Shown here: positions 1 to 8,265 of the stretch, piece by piece
Position numbering within the stretch: position 1 is the stretch's first letter
Layout: each line of letters opens with the position of its first letter
Source of the DNA: Pseudooceanicola nanhaiensis
GTDB lineage: Bacteria > Pseudomonadota > Alphaproteobacteria > Rhodobacterales > Rhodobacteraceae
DNA length: 64,000 nt
Direction of reading: 5' to 3'
NCBI RefSeq assembly: GCF_020171315.1
Contig: NZ_JAIUZP010000008.1
Location: 1 to 64,000, forward strand
Position numbers and translations under genes: made by a program
The notes under the pieces: model-generated
Database searches by the model: none
Told to the model about the DNA's origin: nothing
Seen by the model: only the letters and a program-made list of their open reading frames with translations

Positions 1-342
1 GGCGGCAACGACACCCTGCTGGGCGGCGGCGGCAAGGACACGCTGGAAGGCGGCATCGGCGACGACCTCCTCACCGGCGGCGGCGGCCCGGACCTCTTCG
101 TCTTCCACGACGACTGGGGTAACGACACGATCACCGACTTCGCCGTTGGCAACGGTGAGAAGATCGACCTCTCCGGCGTCACTGCGATCACCGGCTTCTA
201 TGACCTGCTGAACAACCACCTCGTGGATGACGGCGGGACCGCGGTGATCCAGGTCGGAAGCAATACGATCACCTTGGGCGGGGTGCTCTTCTCCGACTTC
301 GGCTTCTCGGGCCTCTACTCGGGGAACGACTTCCTGTTCTGA
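1..342 (+). CDS. RTX-type calcium-binding protein, 3' end only
   Basis: The frame is open from the first base and ends at TGA 340-342, giving the last 113 residues of a larger protein whose start lies outside the window. The first 30 residues carry glycine- and aspartate-rich nonapeptides ([27 protein letters not shown]), the RTX calcium-binding repeat. A segment with the usual form of a roseobacter RTX C-terminus follows ([19 protein letters not shown], then a hydrophobic tail ending NDFLF). Such proteins are normally secreted unprocessed by a type I ABC exporter using a C-terminal signal, and fold outside the cell on binding calcium. The catalytic or adhesive part cannot be judged from this fragment. 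Confidence 0.9.
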   Translation, partial: GGNDTLLGGGGKDTLEGGIGDDLLTGGGGPDLFVFHDDWGNDTITDFAVGNGEKIDLSGVTAITGFYDLLNNHLVDDGGTAVIQVGSNTITLGGVLFSDFGFSGLYSGNDFLF

Positions 343-693
343 GGACGTCGGGCTTCTGGTGAACCGAAAAAGGCCCGCCGTGGTGTCGCGGCGGGCCGTC
401 CCGTCTGTGCCTCCCGCCCTGCGGCCGGGGGCTGTGTCGCCGGTGCGGATCAAGGGGACCAGCCTTTTGGGGCCTGAGCCTAGGCAAAGGTCATGTTGAA
501 GGCTGGTACAGATCATGCGCCGGATCAGAACCGAAGCTCCGGTTTGACCGGAAGGGCCGGTTCAAATTCCGTCGGCGCGGAGAGAGTGCTCACGTCGCGA
601 ACGGTCGGCCGACAGATCACCGTCCAATTCCCTTTGAATGCACGGAAAAATCCGGCTTCAAGTGAAACGGTGAAACGATGTCTTAAGGGAAAA
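343..693. other. Gene-free stretch between RTX gene and tRNA-Ser
   Basis: Apart from the hairpin at 366-397, no supported gene, repeat or RNA was found. Open frames here have no recognisable domain and no good ribosome-binding site. Confidence 0.6.
366..397. terminator. Hairpin terminator after the RTX gene
   Basis: Nine-base perfect arms, 372-380 and 389-397 (GGCCCGCCG and CGGCGGGCC), surround an 8-base loop. The A-run at 367-371 lies on the left, so the classical U-tract forms only for minus-strand transcripts; on plus it is a bare hairpin 30 bases past the RTX stop. It may work for both directions. Confidence 0.6.
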
Positions 694-783
694 TGGCGGA
701 GAGACAGGGATTCGAACCCTGGAGACGGTTTCCCGCCTACACACTTTCCAGGCGTGCGCCTTCGACCACTCGGCCACCTCTCC
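694..783 (-). tRNA. tRNA-Ser, anticodon GGA
   Basis: Read on minus this is a 90-base class II tRNA. It has acceptor strand GGAGAGG pairing with the 3' end TCTCC, D-arm GCCGAGTGGTCGAAGGC, anticodon loop CTGGAAA, a long variable arm (GGCGGGAAACCGTC), T-arm GGGTTCGAATCCC and an encoded CCA. Anticodon GGA reads UCC/UCU serine codons. The long variable arm is the serine identity element. Confidence 0.97.
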
Positions 784-792
784 GGTTTGGCT

Positions 793-822
793 TCAATAGC
801 CGAAGCACGGGGAAAGGTTCAA
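793..822 (-). promoter_or_regulatory. Probable sigma-70 promoter of tRNA-Ser
   Basis: On minus, TTGAAC (817-822) and TATTGA (793-798) are separated by 18 bases. The -10 box ends 9 bases before the tRNA 5' end. Position and match to the TTGACA/TATAAT consensus support it as the tRNA promoter. Confidence 0.6.
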
Positions 823-896
823 GAGGAGAAGCGACGCTTTCCGCAGGGAAATTTCCGTTTTTTTCGGACACCCTGAAACCGCCCCGAAATGGCCCC

Positions 897-2357
897 TCAG
901 AGGACCGGCCCCATCATGGCGATCGTGTTGTAATAGGCCCGCTGCCACAGGCCCCAGTCGGTCACATCCTTGGCGGTCACCGGGTCAGAGACGTCAATAT
1001 AGCTTTGCTGGCGGGCGCGCAGCTGCGCCGTCACGCCGCGATCTTCCAGCAGGATGTTGTTCTCGTAGTTCAGCTCGAAGCTGCGCCGGTCGAGGTTGGC
1101 AGAGCCGATAAGCGCGATCCGCCCGTCGAGGGTGAGGGATTTCGCGTGCAGCAGCCCCTCGGTGTATTCGTAGATCTGGACGCCCGCCTTCAGCAGATCG
1201 ACGTAGTAGCTGCGGCTGGCGGCGGCCACGACGAAGGAATCGTTGCGCTCCGGCAGGACGAGAATCGTCCGCACCCCGCGCCGGGCCGCGCTGCAGAGCG
1301 CCGATTGCATCGGCTCCGTGGGGACGTAATAGGGCGTCGTCAGCACCAGCTCCTCGCGGGCACCGTGCATGAGCGCCTCGAAGACCTCGGGCATGGCGGT
1401 GGGGCGCACCGTGGGGCCGGTCCCGATCACCTGCGCGGTGATGCCCGGTTCGCGCAGCTCGCTGGACGGCGGGCCGATCAGGTCGCGCAGGTCGTCCTCG
1501 TGGTGGGCCATCCAGTCCTCGGCAAAGAGCCACTGGTTCTGGCGCACCACCGGACCCTCGAACCGCAGCATCAGGTCCACCCAGGGGCCGTATTTCTTCT
1601 TGGGAAGGAATTCGGCGTCGGCGCAGTTCTGGCTGCCGCAGTAGGTGATGCGCTTGTCGATCACCACGATCTTGCGGTGGTTGCGCAAATCCATACGCCC
1701 CCGAATCGGATGCAGCACCGGGTTGGACACCGGCAGCGCACGGGCCAGCCGCACCCCTGCCCCCTTCATCCGCGCCCAATGCTCGGAGCGGATCATCTTG
1801 CGCGAGCCGATGTCATCCGCCATGGCCCGGACGATGACGCCGCGCCCGGCGGCCCGGATCAGCGCCTCGACCACGGCGAGACCGCTGCGATCGGCCAGCC
1901 AGATGTAGAAGAGCACATGCACATGATCCTGCGCCGCATCGATATCGGCCACGATGCTGCGGATCGCGGCCTCTGAATCGGCCAGCAATTCCGCGCGGTT
2001 GCCACCTACCGGGCCAAAGCCGTTGATCGATTCCCCGGTGCGGAAGAGGTGCAGGTATTCGGCGCTCGGCAGGGTGAAATCCCCGCAGGGGTTCGGCGGC
2101 GTGTCGGGGTTGCGCAGGACCTCGGCCATCTCGCGGTAGCGTGCGGCGCGCCGGCTGCCGATGTTGGTCTCGCCGAAGAGCACATAGGCGAGGATCCCGA
2201 AGGCCGGCAGCGCCATCATCACGAGCAGCCACGCCATGCGGGACGAGGGTTCGCGGTTGGGGCGCAGAAGCGCGCGCAGGATGAAGCCGATCTGGATCGC
2301 GCCATAGGCCAGCAGCAGGGGCCAGCTGGTCAGGAAGGCGACGATATGCGGCCCCAT
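897..2357 (-). CDS. cls: Cardiolipin synthase, phospholipase D superfamily
   Basis: The 486-residue membrane enzyme joins two phosphatidylglycerol molecules to make cardiolipin and glycerol. Two N-terminal membrane spans (about 8-30 and 42-62, the PLDc_N region) are followed by two HKD catalytic modules: H227-x-K229 with D234, then GSQNC; and H404-x-K406 with D411, then GSANLDRRSFELN. Length is typical for ClsA-type bacterial enzymes. GAGG lies about 7 bases before the ATG. The gene starts 9 bases after the alaX stop, so it is probably the last gene of the cysK-mscS-alaX-cls run. The membrane theme (CFA synthase, MscS channel, Cls) suggests a shared envelope-stress role; that part is inference. 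Confidence 0.93.
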   Translation of the reverse strand: MGPHIVAFLTSWPLLLAYGAIQIGFILRALLRPNREPSSRMAWLLVMMALPAFGILAYVLFGETNIGSRRAARYREMAEVLRNPDTPPNPCGDFTLPSAEYLHLFRTGESINGFGPVGGNRAELLADSEAAIRSIVADIDAAQDHVHVLFYIWLADRSGLAVVEALIRAAGRGVIVRAMADDIGSRKMIRSEHWARMKGAGVRLARALPVSNPVLHPIRGRMDLRNHRKIVVIDKRITYCGSQNCADAEFLPKKKYGPWVDLMLRFEGPVVRQNQWLFAEDWMAHHEDDLRDLIGPPSSELREPGITAQVIGTGPTVRPTAMPEVFEALMHGAREELVLTTPYYVPTEPMQSALCSAARRGVRTILVLPERNDSFVVAAASRSYYVDLLKAGVQIYEYTEGLLHAKSLTLDGRIALIGSANLDRRSFELNYENNILLEDRGVTAQLRARQQSYIDVSDPVTAKDVTDWGLWQRAYYNTIAMMGPVL

Positions 2358-2366
2358 CCCGCGGCC

Positions 2367-3083
2367 TCAGTCCAGGAGAAGCGAAACGCGGCGGTTCTGG
2401 CGGCCCTTCTTCTCGATCTTGCCGAGGCGCGCCGTGCCGATCTCGCCCGTTCGGGCGACATGGGTGCCGCCGCAGGGCTGAAGATCCACCTGTTCCGCCC
2501 CGTGGCCGATCCGCACCAGACGGATGCGTCCGGATCCGCGCGGCGGGCTGACGGACATGGTTTTCACGAGGTCGGGATTGGCGTCCAGTTCCGCATCGGT
2601 GATCCAATGCTCGGTCACCGGCAGGTCCCGGGCGATCAGCTCGTTCAGCGCGGTCTCCAGCGCGGCCTTGTCCTCCGGCGCTTCGGGCATGTCGAAGTCG
2701 AGCCGCCCCTTGCCGGCACCGACAGCGCCGCCGCTCACCGGCAGCGGGATCACGACGGAGAGCAGGTGCAGCGCCGTGTGCATCCGCATATGGGCGAAGC
2801 GCACGTCCCAGTCGAGTTCCTGCCGGACCGGCGCGCCGACGGGCGGCAGGTCCTGCGTCTCGTTCGGCACAAGGATGACCGCATCCCCCTCGCCTTTCAC
2901 GGCGGTGGCGATATAGACCTCGCCCTTCTCCCAGATCACGGCCCCGCAGTCGCCGGGCTGGCCGCCGCCGTTGGGATAGAAGATCGACCGGTCGAGGATC
3001 AGCCCGCCATCGTCCGTATGCGCCACCACCGTGGCCTCGGCCTCGGCAAGGTACGGATCCGTACGATAGAGCTGCTCGGTCAT
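2367..3083 (-). CDS. alaX: Stand-alone alanyl-tRNA editing protein, AlaX type
   Basis: The 238-residue protein is related to the editing and C-terminal part of alanyl-tRNA synthetase and should hydrolyse mischarged Ser-tRNA(Ala) or Gly-tRNA(Ala) in the cytoplasm. The N-terminal YPNGGGQPGD stretch (36-45) and the zinc-site residues H102, H106, C204 and H208 (HTALH and CGGTH motifs) are all present. Its ATG overlaps the stop of the upstream channel gene in ATGA, so the two are translationally coupled. No synthetase or tRNA-binding module is attached, which makes it an AlaX trans-editing factor and not an AlaS fragment. Why it lies between a channel and cardiolipin synthase is not evident. Confidence 0.92.
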   Translation of the reverse strand: MTEQLYRTDPYLAEAEATVVAHTDDGGLILDRSIFYPNGGGQPGDCGAVIWEKGEVYIATAVKGEGDAVILVPNETQDLPPVGAPVRQELDWDVRFAHMRMHTALHLLSVVIPLPVSGGAVGAGKGRLDFDMPEAPEDKAALETALNELIARDLPVTEHWITDAELDANPDLVKTMSVSPPRGSGRIRLVRIGHGAEQVDLQPCGGTHVARTGEIGTARLGKIEKKGRQNRRVSLLLD

Positions 3084-5602
3084 CTGTCCTCTCCTCCGCC
3101 GTCGTCGGTGCCGATGTCATCGGAGGTCATATGTTGCGCTGCATCAGGCAACTTGTCCACCGCGTCGCGCTTTTCCGGGCCCTGTGCGGCGGGCGCCGGA
3201 TCCGGTTGCGCCGGTCCGCTGCCGCCGGAGGTCGGCGCGGGGTGCAGTTTCTCGGGGTTGCGGATCCACAGATCGCGCTGTGCGAAGGGGATTTCGATCC
3301 CTTCCTCGGCAAAGCGTTCGGCGATGGTGTGGTTCAGCTCGGTCTGGATCGGCAGGCCCCAGAGCACGTCGCGGATGATCAGCCGCACCTCGAAGTCGAG
3401 GGAGCTTTCCCCGAAGCCCTTGAAATAGACGAAGGGCGCCGGGTTATCGAGGACCATGGGATGCGACTTGCCGATCTCCAGCAGGATCTCCTCCACCCGG
3501 CGGGTGTTGGTGCCATAGGCCACGCCCACGGTCAGGATCACCCGGCCGATGTTGTTGCCCCGGGTCCAGTTCGTCACCGTCCCCGAGATGAGATCGGCAT
3601 TGGGCACGATCACGTCGGTGCGGTCGAAGGTCTCGATCCGGGTGGAGCGCACGGAGATCGACTTCACGATGCCCATCTGCCCGTTCACTTGGATCCAGTC
3701 GCCCTCGGAAATTGGCCGCTCCACCAGCAGGATGATGCCCGAGACGAAGTTCTGGACGATGTTCTGCATGCCGAAACCGATACCGACCGACAGCGCACCG
3801 GCCACATAGGCAAGCGCCGAGAGGTTGATGCCCGCGGCGGTGATCGCGATGATCGCGGCGAGGAAGATCCCGACGTAGCCGAGCCCGGTGACGAAGGCCC
3901 GCTGTCCGCCGGCGTCCAGCTTGGTCTTGGGCAGGATCGTGGTGCCGAGCGCCCCCTGCGACAGCCGCGTCAGCCCGAGGCCGATGGCGAAGACGATCAC
4001 GAAGGTCAGGAAGTTGCTGGGCGAAATCGTCGTGTCGCCGAGGCTGAAGCCCTGCATGAACTGGGACCAGAGCTCGGCGAGGTCGGTGGTGCGGGCGCCC
4101 CAGATCAGCGCGAAGACCGGCAGCGAGCCGAGGACCAGCAGCGCCGCCGCCAGCACCGGCGTCAGGGCCTCGTCCACGTGGGCCCGGTTGCGGGTGATCA
4201 GGACATAGATCTCGACGACGATGCGCTGCACCACGACGATCAGCGCCAGCAGGGCCAGCGACCGGATCATCGGCATCACGAGGGCGTCGGCCATGGCGAA
4301 ATAGCCGATGGCGCCGGCCAGCGGGCCCAGAACGGCGATGGCGATGGTAAACCGGCCCAGCAGGAGGACCAGCTGCATCAGGAAGCCGATGCTCTCGGAG
4401 GGGTCCTGTTCGCTGCGGGCATGGGCCATCAGCAGCTGGCCGAGGCGATAGAGGACCGGCCCTGCCGCAAGCAGCAGCGGGAAGAAGATCACGTTGCGGG
4501 CCTCGGCGGACCAGTCGGCATAGGCCCCGGCGGCCACCAGCAGCTCGTAGACGAAGAGCAGCAGCCCGAGGAAGACCGCGTAGAAACGCCCCTCCAGCCT
4601 TTGCGGGCGGCTCAGGCGCAGGGGCGGATCGGTGACGTCGGACTTCGGGAACATTTGCGTCCCGAGCCAGAAGATGATGAAAAAGTTCACCCCGCCCTTG
4701 AAGGCCGCCCCCAGCAGCGCCTCGCCCTGTGGCCCCACGAGACCGGACATGAAGGAAGCGACGAGGATCAGCCCAAGACCGGCGGCGGGCAGGATGATCT
4801 GCCCCAGCGAGATCACCAGCCCCAGAAGCCAGCGTTCGGCGGTGCGGTTGCGGTCGCGCACCTTGTCGGACCAGCGCTCGACCCAGCTGCGCCCGCGCAG
4901 CAGCACGAAGCCGGCAAGCGCCAGCGACAGCAGCACGGCGGGCAGCGACCCGCGCAGGCTCTCGCTTCCGGCGCGGCGCCAGTTGCTCTGCACTTCTGCG
5001 ACCAGCCCCATGAAGCTGCCGGTCAGGCTTTCCGCGGCGGTGGGCCAGTTGCCGGGGTTCAGGGGCGTCGGCCCCAGTTCCAGCAGCTGGTTCGCCTGCC
5101 GTTCGCGCAGGATGCGGTCGATCTCGCGGATCAGGGCATCGGCGCGGCTGTAGGCGACGCCTGCAGCGGTTCCGGGCGCGCGCAGCTCTGTCAGGCGGGC
5201 GGTGATCTCTTCGCGCTGCTGCGCGATCTCGGGCGCCTCTTCCCCGGTCTCGGGCGGGGCGCCAAGCGCGTCGAGCTGCGCCTGCACGCTGGTGATCGTG
5301 CTGGCGTTGATCTGCTCCGCGCCCTGAAAATGGTCGCGCCAGCTGACCAGTTCGGCCCGCAGGTCGCTCATGGTGCTGCTGGTGGCGGCGTTGTCCTCGA
5401 TCGCCGTCTCGGCGCGTTCAGCGACCTTGTCCCAGTCGGCGTAGTTGAGCGCGCCATCGCCGCTTTCCCCGTCCTGCGCCTGAACGGCGGTCGGGTGGAA
5501 CGGCGAGAGCACCCCTGCCCCGGCGCCCATCAGCGCCAGCAGGAGGATCAGAAGACAGGAGCGGAGGGCCCGCGGCAGCACGCTACGGCGGGCCGGGCTC
5601 AT
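3080..5602 (-). CDS. Large mechanosensitive channel, MscS family with periplasmic domain
   Basis: An 840-residue inner-membrane protein. It has an N-terminal signal-like hydrophobic segment ending near AVQAQDGE, a soluble helical domain of about 180 residues (DUF3772-like), many membrane spans, and a C-terminal MscS core with the pore helix followed by FGMQNIVQNFVSGIILLVE and the beta domain. The family releases solutes on osmotic downshock. The ATG at 5602 is preferred over an earlier in-frame one at 5728: it forms a TGATG junction with the cysK stop and has GGAG just upstream, whereas the longer form would lie 126 bases inside cysK. The last residues are polar and Pro/Ala-rich. It could equally be called an MscK/YbiO-like protein; gating properties cannot be inferred. 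Confidence 0.9.
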   Translation of the reverse strand: MSPARRSVLPRALRSCLLILLLALMGAGAGVLSPFHPTAVQAQDGESGDGALNYADWDKVAERAETAIEDNAATSSTMSDLRAELVSWRDHFQGAEQINASTITSVQAQLDALGAPPETGEEAPEIAQQREEITARLTELRAPGTAAGVAYSRADALIREIDRILRERQANQLLELGPTPLNPGNWPTAAESLTGSFMGLVAEVQSNWRRAGSESLRGSLPAVLLSLALAGFVLLRGRSWVERWSDKVRDRNRTAERWLLGLVISLGQIILPAAGLGLILVASFMSGLVGPQGEALLGAAFKGGVNFFIIFWLGTQMFPKSDVTDPPLRLSRPQRLEGRFYAVFLGLLLFVYELLVAAGAYADWSAEARNVIFFPLLLAAGPVLYRLGQLLMAHARSEQDPSESIGFLMQLVLLLGRFTIAIAVLGPLAGAIGYFAMADALVMPMIRSLALLALIVVVQRIVVEIYVLITRNRAHVDEALTPVLAAALLVLGSLPVFALIWGARTTDLAELWSQFMQGFSLGDTTISPSNFLTFVIVFAIGLGLTRLSQGALGTTILPKTKLDAGGQRAFVTGLGYVGIFLAAIIAITAAGINLSALAYVAGALSVGIGFGMQNIVQNFVSGIILLVERPISEGDWIQVNGQMGIVKSISVRSTRIETFDRTDVIVPNADLISGTVTNWTRGNNIGRVILTVGVAYGTNTRRVEEILLEIGKSHPMVLDNPAPFVYFKGFGESSLDFEVRLIIRDVLWGLPIQTELNHTIAERFAEEGIEIPFAQRDLWIRNPEKLHPAPTSGGSGPAQPDPAPAAQGPEKRDAVDKLPDAAQHMTSDDIGTDDGGGEDR

Positions 5603-6633
5603 CACTCCGAGAAGACTCCGGGGATGGAGCGGGGGCTTTCGGTCATCCATGAGGGGGTCGGCAGGCCTTGGTCTTTGAGGAAACGCGGATTGAACAGTTT
5701 GGACTGATATCGCGTTCCGTAGTCGCAAAGCACAGTGACAATCCTGTGACCCGGTCCCAGCTCGCGGGCCAGACGCACGGCGCCCGCCACGTTGATCGCC
5801 GAGGACCCGCCAAGGCAGAGCCCCTCTTCCGACAGCAGGTCAAAGACGTAAGGCAGCGCCTCGGCATCCGGCACCTGGTAGGAGAAGTCGGGCGTGAAGC
5901 CTTCGAGGTTGGCGGTAATCCGCCCCTGCCCGATGCCCTCGGTGATCGAGGTGCCTTCGGAGGCCAGCTGACCGGTGGTGTAGAAGGAATGCAGCGCCGC
6001 CCCCATCGGATCGGCAAGGGCGATCTTCACGCCCTTGGGCTGCAGCGCCATGGCCACGCCCGCCAGCGTCCCGCCGGAGCCCACGGCCGCGACGAAGCCG
6101 TCGACCTTGCCGCCGGTCTGTTCCCAGATTTCGGGGCCGGTGGTCTCGATATGGGCCTGACGGTTGGCGACGTTGTCGAACTGGTTGGCCCAGATCGCGC
6201 CATGCGGCTCAGATGCCGCCAGCTTCTCGGCCAGACGCTGGGAATAGCGCACGTAGTTGTTGGGGTTCTTGTAGGGCGCCGCCGGCACCTGGACCAGTTC
6301 TGCGCCCGCGAGGCGCAGCATGTCCTTCTTCTCCTGAGACTGGGTCTCGGGGATGACGATAACGGTCTTGAAGCCCATCGAGGCGCCCACGAGGGCAAGG
6401 CCAATGCCGGTGTTGCCCGCGGTGCCTTCGACGATCGTGCCGCCCGGCTCCAGCGTACCGCGGGCGATGGCGTCCTTGATGATGTAGAGCGCGGCGCGGT
6501 CCTTGACCGACTGGCCGGGGTTCATGAACTCCGCCTTGCCGAGGATCTCGCAGCCGGTTTCCTCGCTGACTTTCCGCAGGCGGATCAGGGGCGTCTTGCC
6601 GACGGCATCTGCCAGGTCCTTGGCCACAAACAT
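5602..6633 (-). CDS. cysK: Cysteine synthase A (O-acetylserine sulfhydrylase)
   Basis: The 343-residue PLP enzyme makes L-cysteine from O-acetylserine and sulfide. The PLP lysine is K44 in SVKDRA; the phosphate loop GTAGNTGIG and the C-terminal GGSSAIN segment are present. The ATG at 6633 has AAGGAG 7 bases upstream and is preferred to the GTG at 6651. The gene follows trgB by 65 bases. In Rhodobacter sphaeroides a trgA-trgB locus and cysK were both found as tellurite-resistance determinants, and the same neighbourhood is seen here. Cysteine supply may counter thiol oxidation by tellurite. The stop shares one base with the channel gene start. Confidence 0.95.
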   Translation of the reverse strand: MFVAKDLADAVGKTPLIRLRKVSEETGCEILGKAEFMNPGQSVKDRAALYIIKDAIARGTLEPGGTIVEGTAGNTGIGLALVGASMGFKTVIVIPETQSQEKKDMLRLAGAELVQVPAAPYKNPNNYVRYSQRLAEKLAASEPHGAIWANQFDNVANRQAHIETTGPEIWEQTGGKVDGFVAAVGSGGTLAGVAMALQPKGVKIALADPMGAALHSFYTTGQLASEGTSITEGIGQGRITANLEGFTPDFSYQVPDAEALPYVFDLLSEEGLCLGGSSAINVAGAVRLARELGPGHRIVTVLCDYGTRYQSKLFNPRFLKDQGLPTPSWMTESPRSIPGVFSE

Positions 6634-6698
6634 CACTGAACTCCTTCTCACGTCGCGGATGATCTGCCCGGAAGATGTAGACCCCGCAAAGGGCTAAC

Positions 6699-7817
6699 TC
6701 AAGCCGGTGTGCGCAATCGGGGACGCTCGCGCTGAAGCCAGAACATCAGCAGGATCAGGGGCCCGTTATCGGCCTCGCCGGAGGACACCAGTTCCATGAC
6801 ACGTTCAAACGGCAGAATATGTGTCCGGATGTCCTCGCCTTCCCCTGCCACCCCGAAGCCCGTTCCGCCCTCGTCGGGCAGGTCTGCAAGACCCACGTAG
6901 GTGTGCAGCAGTTCGCTGATGCAGCCGGGCGACGGGTAATAGGTGTTCACATGGCGCAGATCGGTGATCTCCAGCCCCGCCTCCTCCACCGCTTCGCGCC
7001 GGGCACAGGCCTCTGCCGTTTCGCCGGGATCGACGCGCCCCGCGACGGGCTCCAGCGACCAGGGCCAGGGGCTGCCGTTGTTGTAGGGGCCCATGCGGAA
7101 CTGTTCCACCAGCAGGACGGTGTCCTTCACCGGGTCATAGGGCAGGATCACCGCCGCGTCGGGCGCGATGAAGACCTCGCGGCGCAGCACCTCGGTCATG
7201 CCGCCGGAATAGAGCGGATGGCGCAGCTGCTGCACCTTGGTGAGGTAATAGCCCGCGTGGGTCGTCTCATCGGACAGCAGTTCGACCTGATCGGCGCGCC
7301 GTTCGCGGCCCAGCGTGGGCGCGGGATCCTGGGCTGCGCGCAGGCGGCTCAACGCCCGGGCCCGCACCTGCGGATAGCGCCAGCCCAGTTCATCGGGCGG
7401 GATCTGCCCGAAGTAGCCCATGCACTCCCGTGCGGCCATGCGCGCGGCCTCGGCCCAGCCTGCCTCCCACGAAGACAGTGACCAGGGCGTTTCGCAGGCG
7501 TCCTCGGCGCTTGGCGGCAGGTAGACCGACACGGCCACCTCCGCACCTGCCGCATCGTGGGCGACGCCGGGCCAGAGGTGATAGCCGAAGGCCTCCTCGT
7601 ACCAGCTCACCCTGTCGAGGGCGGCCCCCTCCAGCGAGACGATGGCGCCCTTGGCCTTCTCCCCCTCCGCCGCGAGGCAGATCGGGTAATCCTCGCCCGC
7701 GACCGAGACGACCGTGTGATCCTTCAGGAAACCGGGCCGCAGCGTGACGGGCGTGCCCGCAACGATTTCCAGCAGCGGCTGATGCCGCAGCGTCCCGTAG
7801 ATGAAAATGTCCGTCAT
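6699..7817 (-). CDS. trgB: TrgB-like fusion: gamma-glutamylcyclotransferase-like plus Nudix hydrolase
   Basis: This 372-residue protein has two domains. Residues 1-115 form an AIG2/GGCT-like fold (IYGTLRHQPLL at the N-terminus; SWYEEAF near 71 supplies the likely acidic residue). Residues about 195-365 form a Nudix domain with the complete box at 260-282 (G-x5-E-x7-REAVEEAGL), resembling ADP-ribose pyrophosphatases. The ATG at 7817 sits one base after the trgA stop (TAG-C-ATG). An upstream extension of the frame is ruled out because it would run antisense-like through trgA. Gene order trgA-trgB-cysK matches the R. sphaeroides tellurite-resistance region. The actual substrate of either domain is unknown; GGCT-like folds can open gamma-glutamyl amines or be inactive. 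Confidence 0.85.
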   Translation of the reverse strand: MTDIFIYGTLRHQPLLEIVAGTPVTLRPGFLKDHTVVSVAGEDYPICLAAEGEKAKGAIVSLEGAALDRVSWYEEAFGYHLWPGVAHDAAGAEVAVSVYLPPSAEDACETPWSLSSWEAGWAEAARMAARECMGYFGQIPPDELGWRYPQVRARALSRLRAAQDPAPTLGRERRADQVELLSDETTHAGYYLTKVQQLRHPLYSGGMTEVLRREVFIAPDAAVILPYDPVKDTVLLVEQFRMGPYNNGSPWPWSLEPVAGRVDPGETAEACARREAVEEAGLEITDLRHVNTYYPSPGCISELLHTYVGLADLPDEGGTGFGVAGEGEDIRTHILPFERVMELVSSGEADNGPLILLMFWLQRERPRLRTPA

Positions 7818-7818
7818 G

Positions 7819-8265
7819 CTACCGCCAGCGGCGACCCGCCATGTTGGTGAAAATACCGGCCAGCATCCCGCCCACGGCGAGCGTCCAGAGGATATGCATA
7901 TGCAACAGGTGCTGTCCGTAGTCGCCCGCGATCGGGAAGAGCGAAAGAAGCGCCTCCATCGGGCCGTCGAAGCGGCGTTCCAGCGACAGCCGGAGCGCCT
8001 CGTTCCCCGCCTGCAGGGCCACGGCCCAGAAGACAAGGACCGCCACCGCCGTGATGCCCATCACCGCGGCATTGCCGTGGCTGAGGCTGCCGTCCGCGCG
8101 CTTGCCGAGGGTCGTCCACCCCACCAGCAGCCCCAGCACCATGTTCAGCGGAAGCATCCAGCCGAAATTGGTCTCGTCGGGCATGACTTCCTGCACCATG
8201 CCGGAGACGACAAAGGCGAGGATGAGAAGGCAGATAGCACCGATGAGGCGCGCAGCAGTGGGCAT
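7819..8265 (-). CDS. trgA: TrgA family membrane protein (tellurite resistance)
   Basis: A 148-residue, very hydrophobic protein with about four membrane segments (8-25, 36-54, 68-90, 115-142). It matches my recollection of the Rhodobacter TrgA family (N-terminus MPTAARLIGAICLLILAF). The ATG at 8265 overlaps the stop of the CFA synthase gene in TGATG; the frame is open further upstream but would lie inside that gene. TrgA has no characterised biochemical activity; the name comes from genetic linkage to tellurite resistance in R. sphaeroides. Coupling to cfa upstream and trgB downstream points to a single transcript. Confidence 0.82.
   Translation of the reverse strand: MPTAARLIGAICLLILAFVVSGMVQEVMPDETNFGWMLPLNMVLGLLVGWTTLGKRADGSLSHGNAAVMGITAVAVLVFWAVALQAGNEALRLSLERRFDGPMEALLSLFPIAGDYGQHLLHMHILWTLAVGGMLAGIFTNMAGRRWR

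Noticed and set aside
3131-5707. Long plus-strand open frame opposite the MscS channel gene
   Set aside because: Antisense shadow; composition rich in Gln/Asp/His/Arg with no domain, whereas the minus strand has clear channel motifs.
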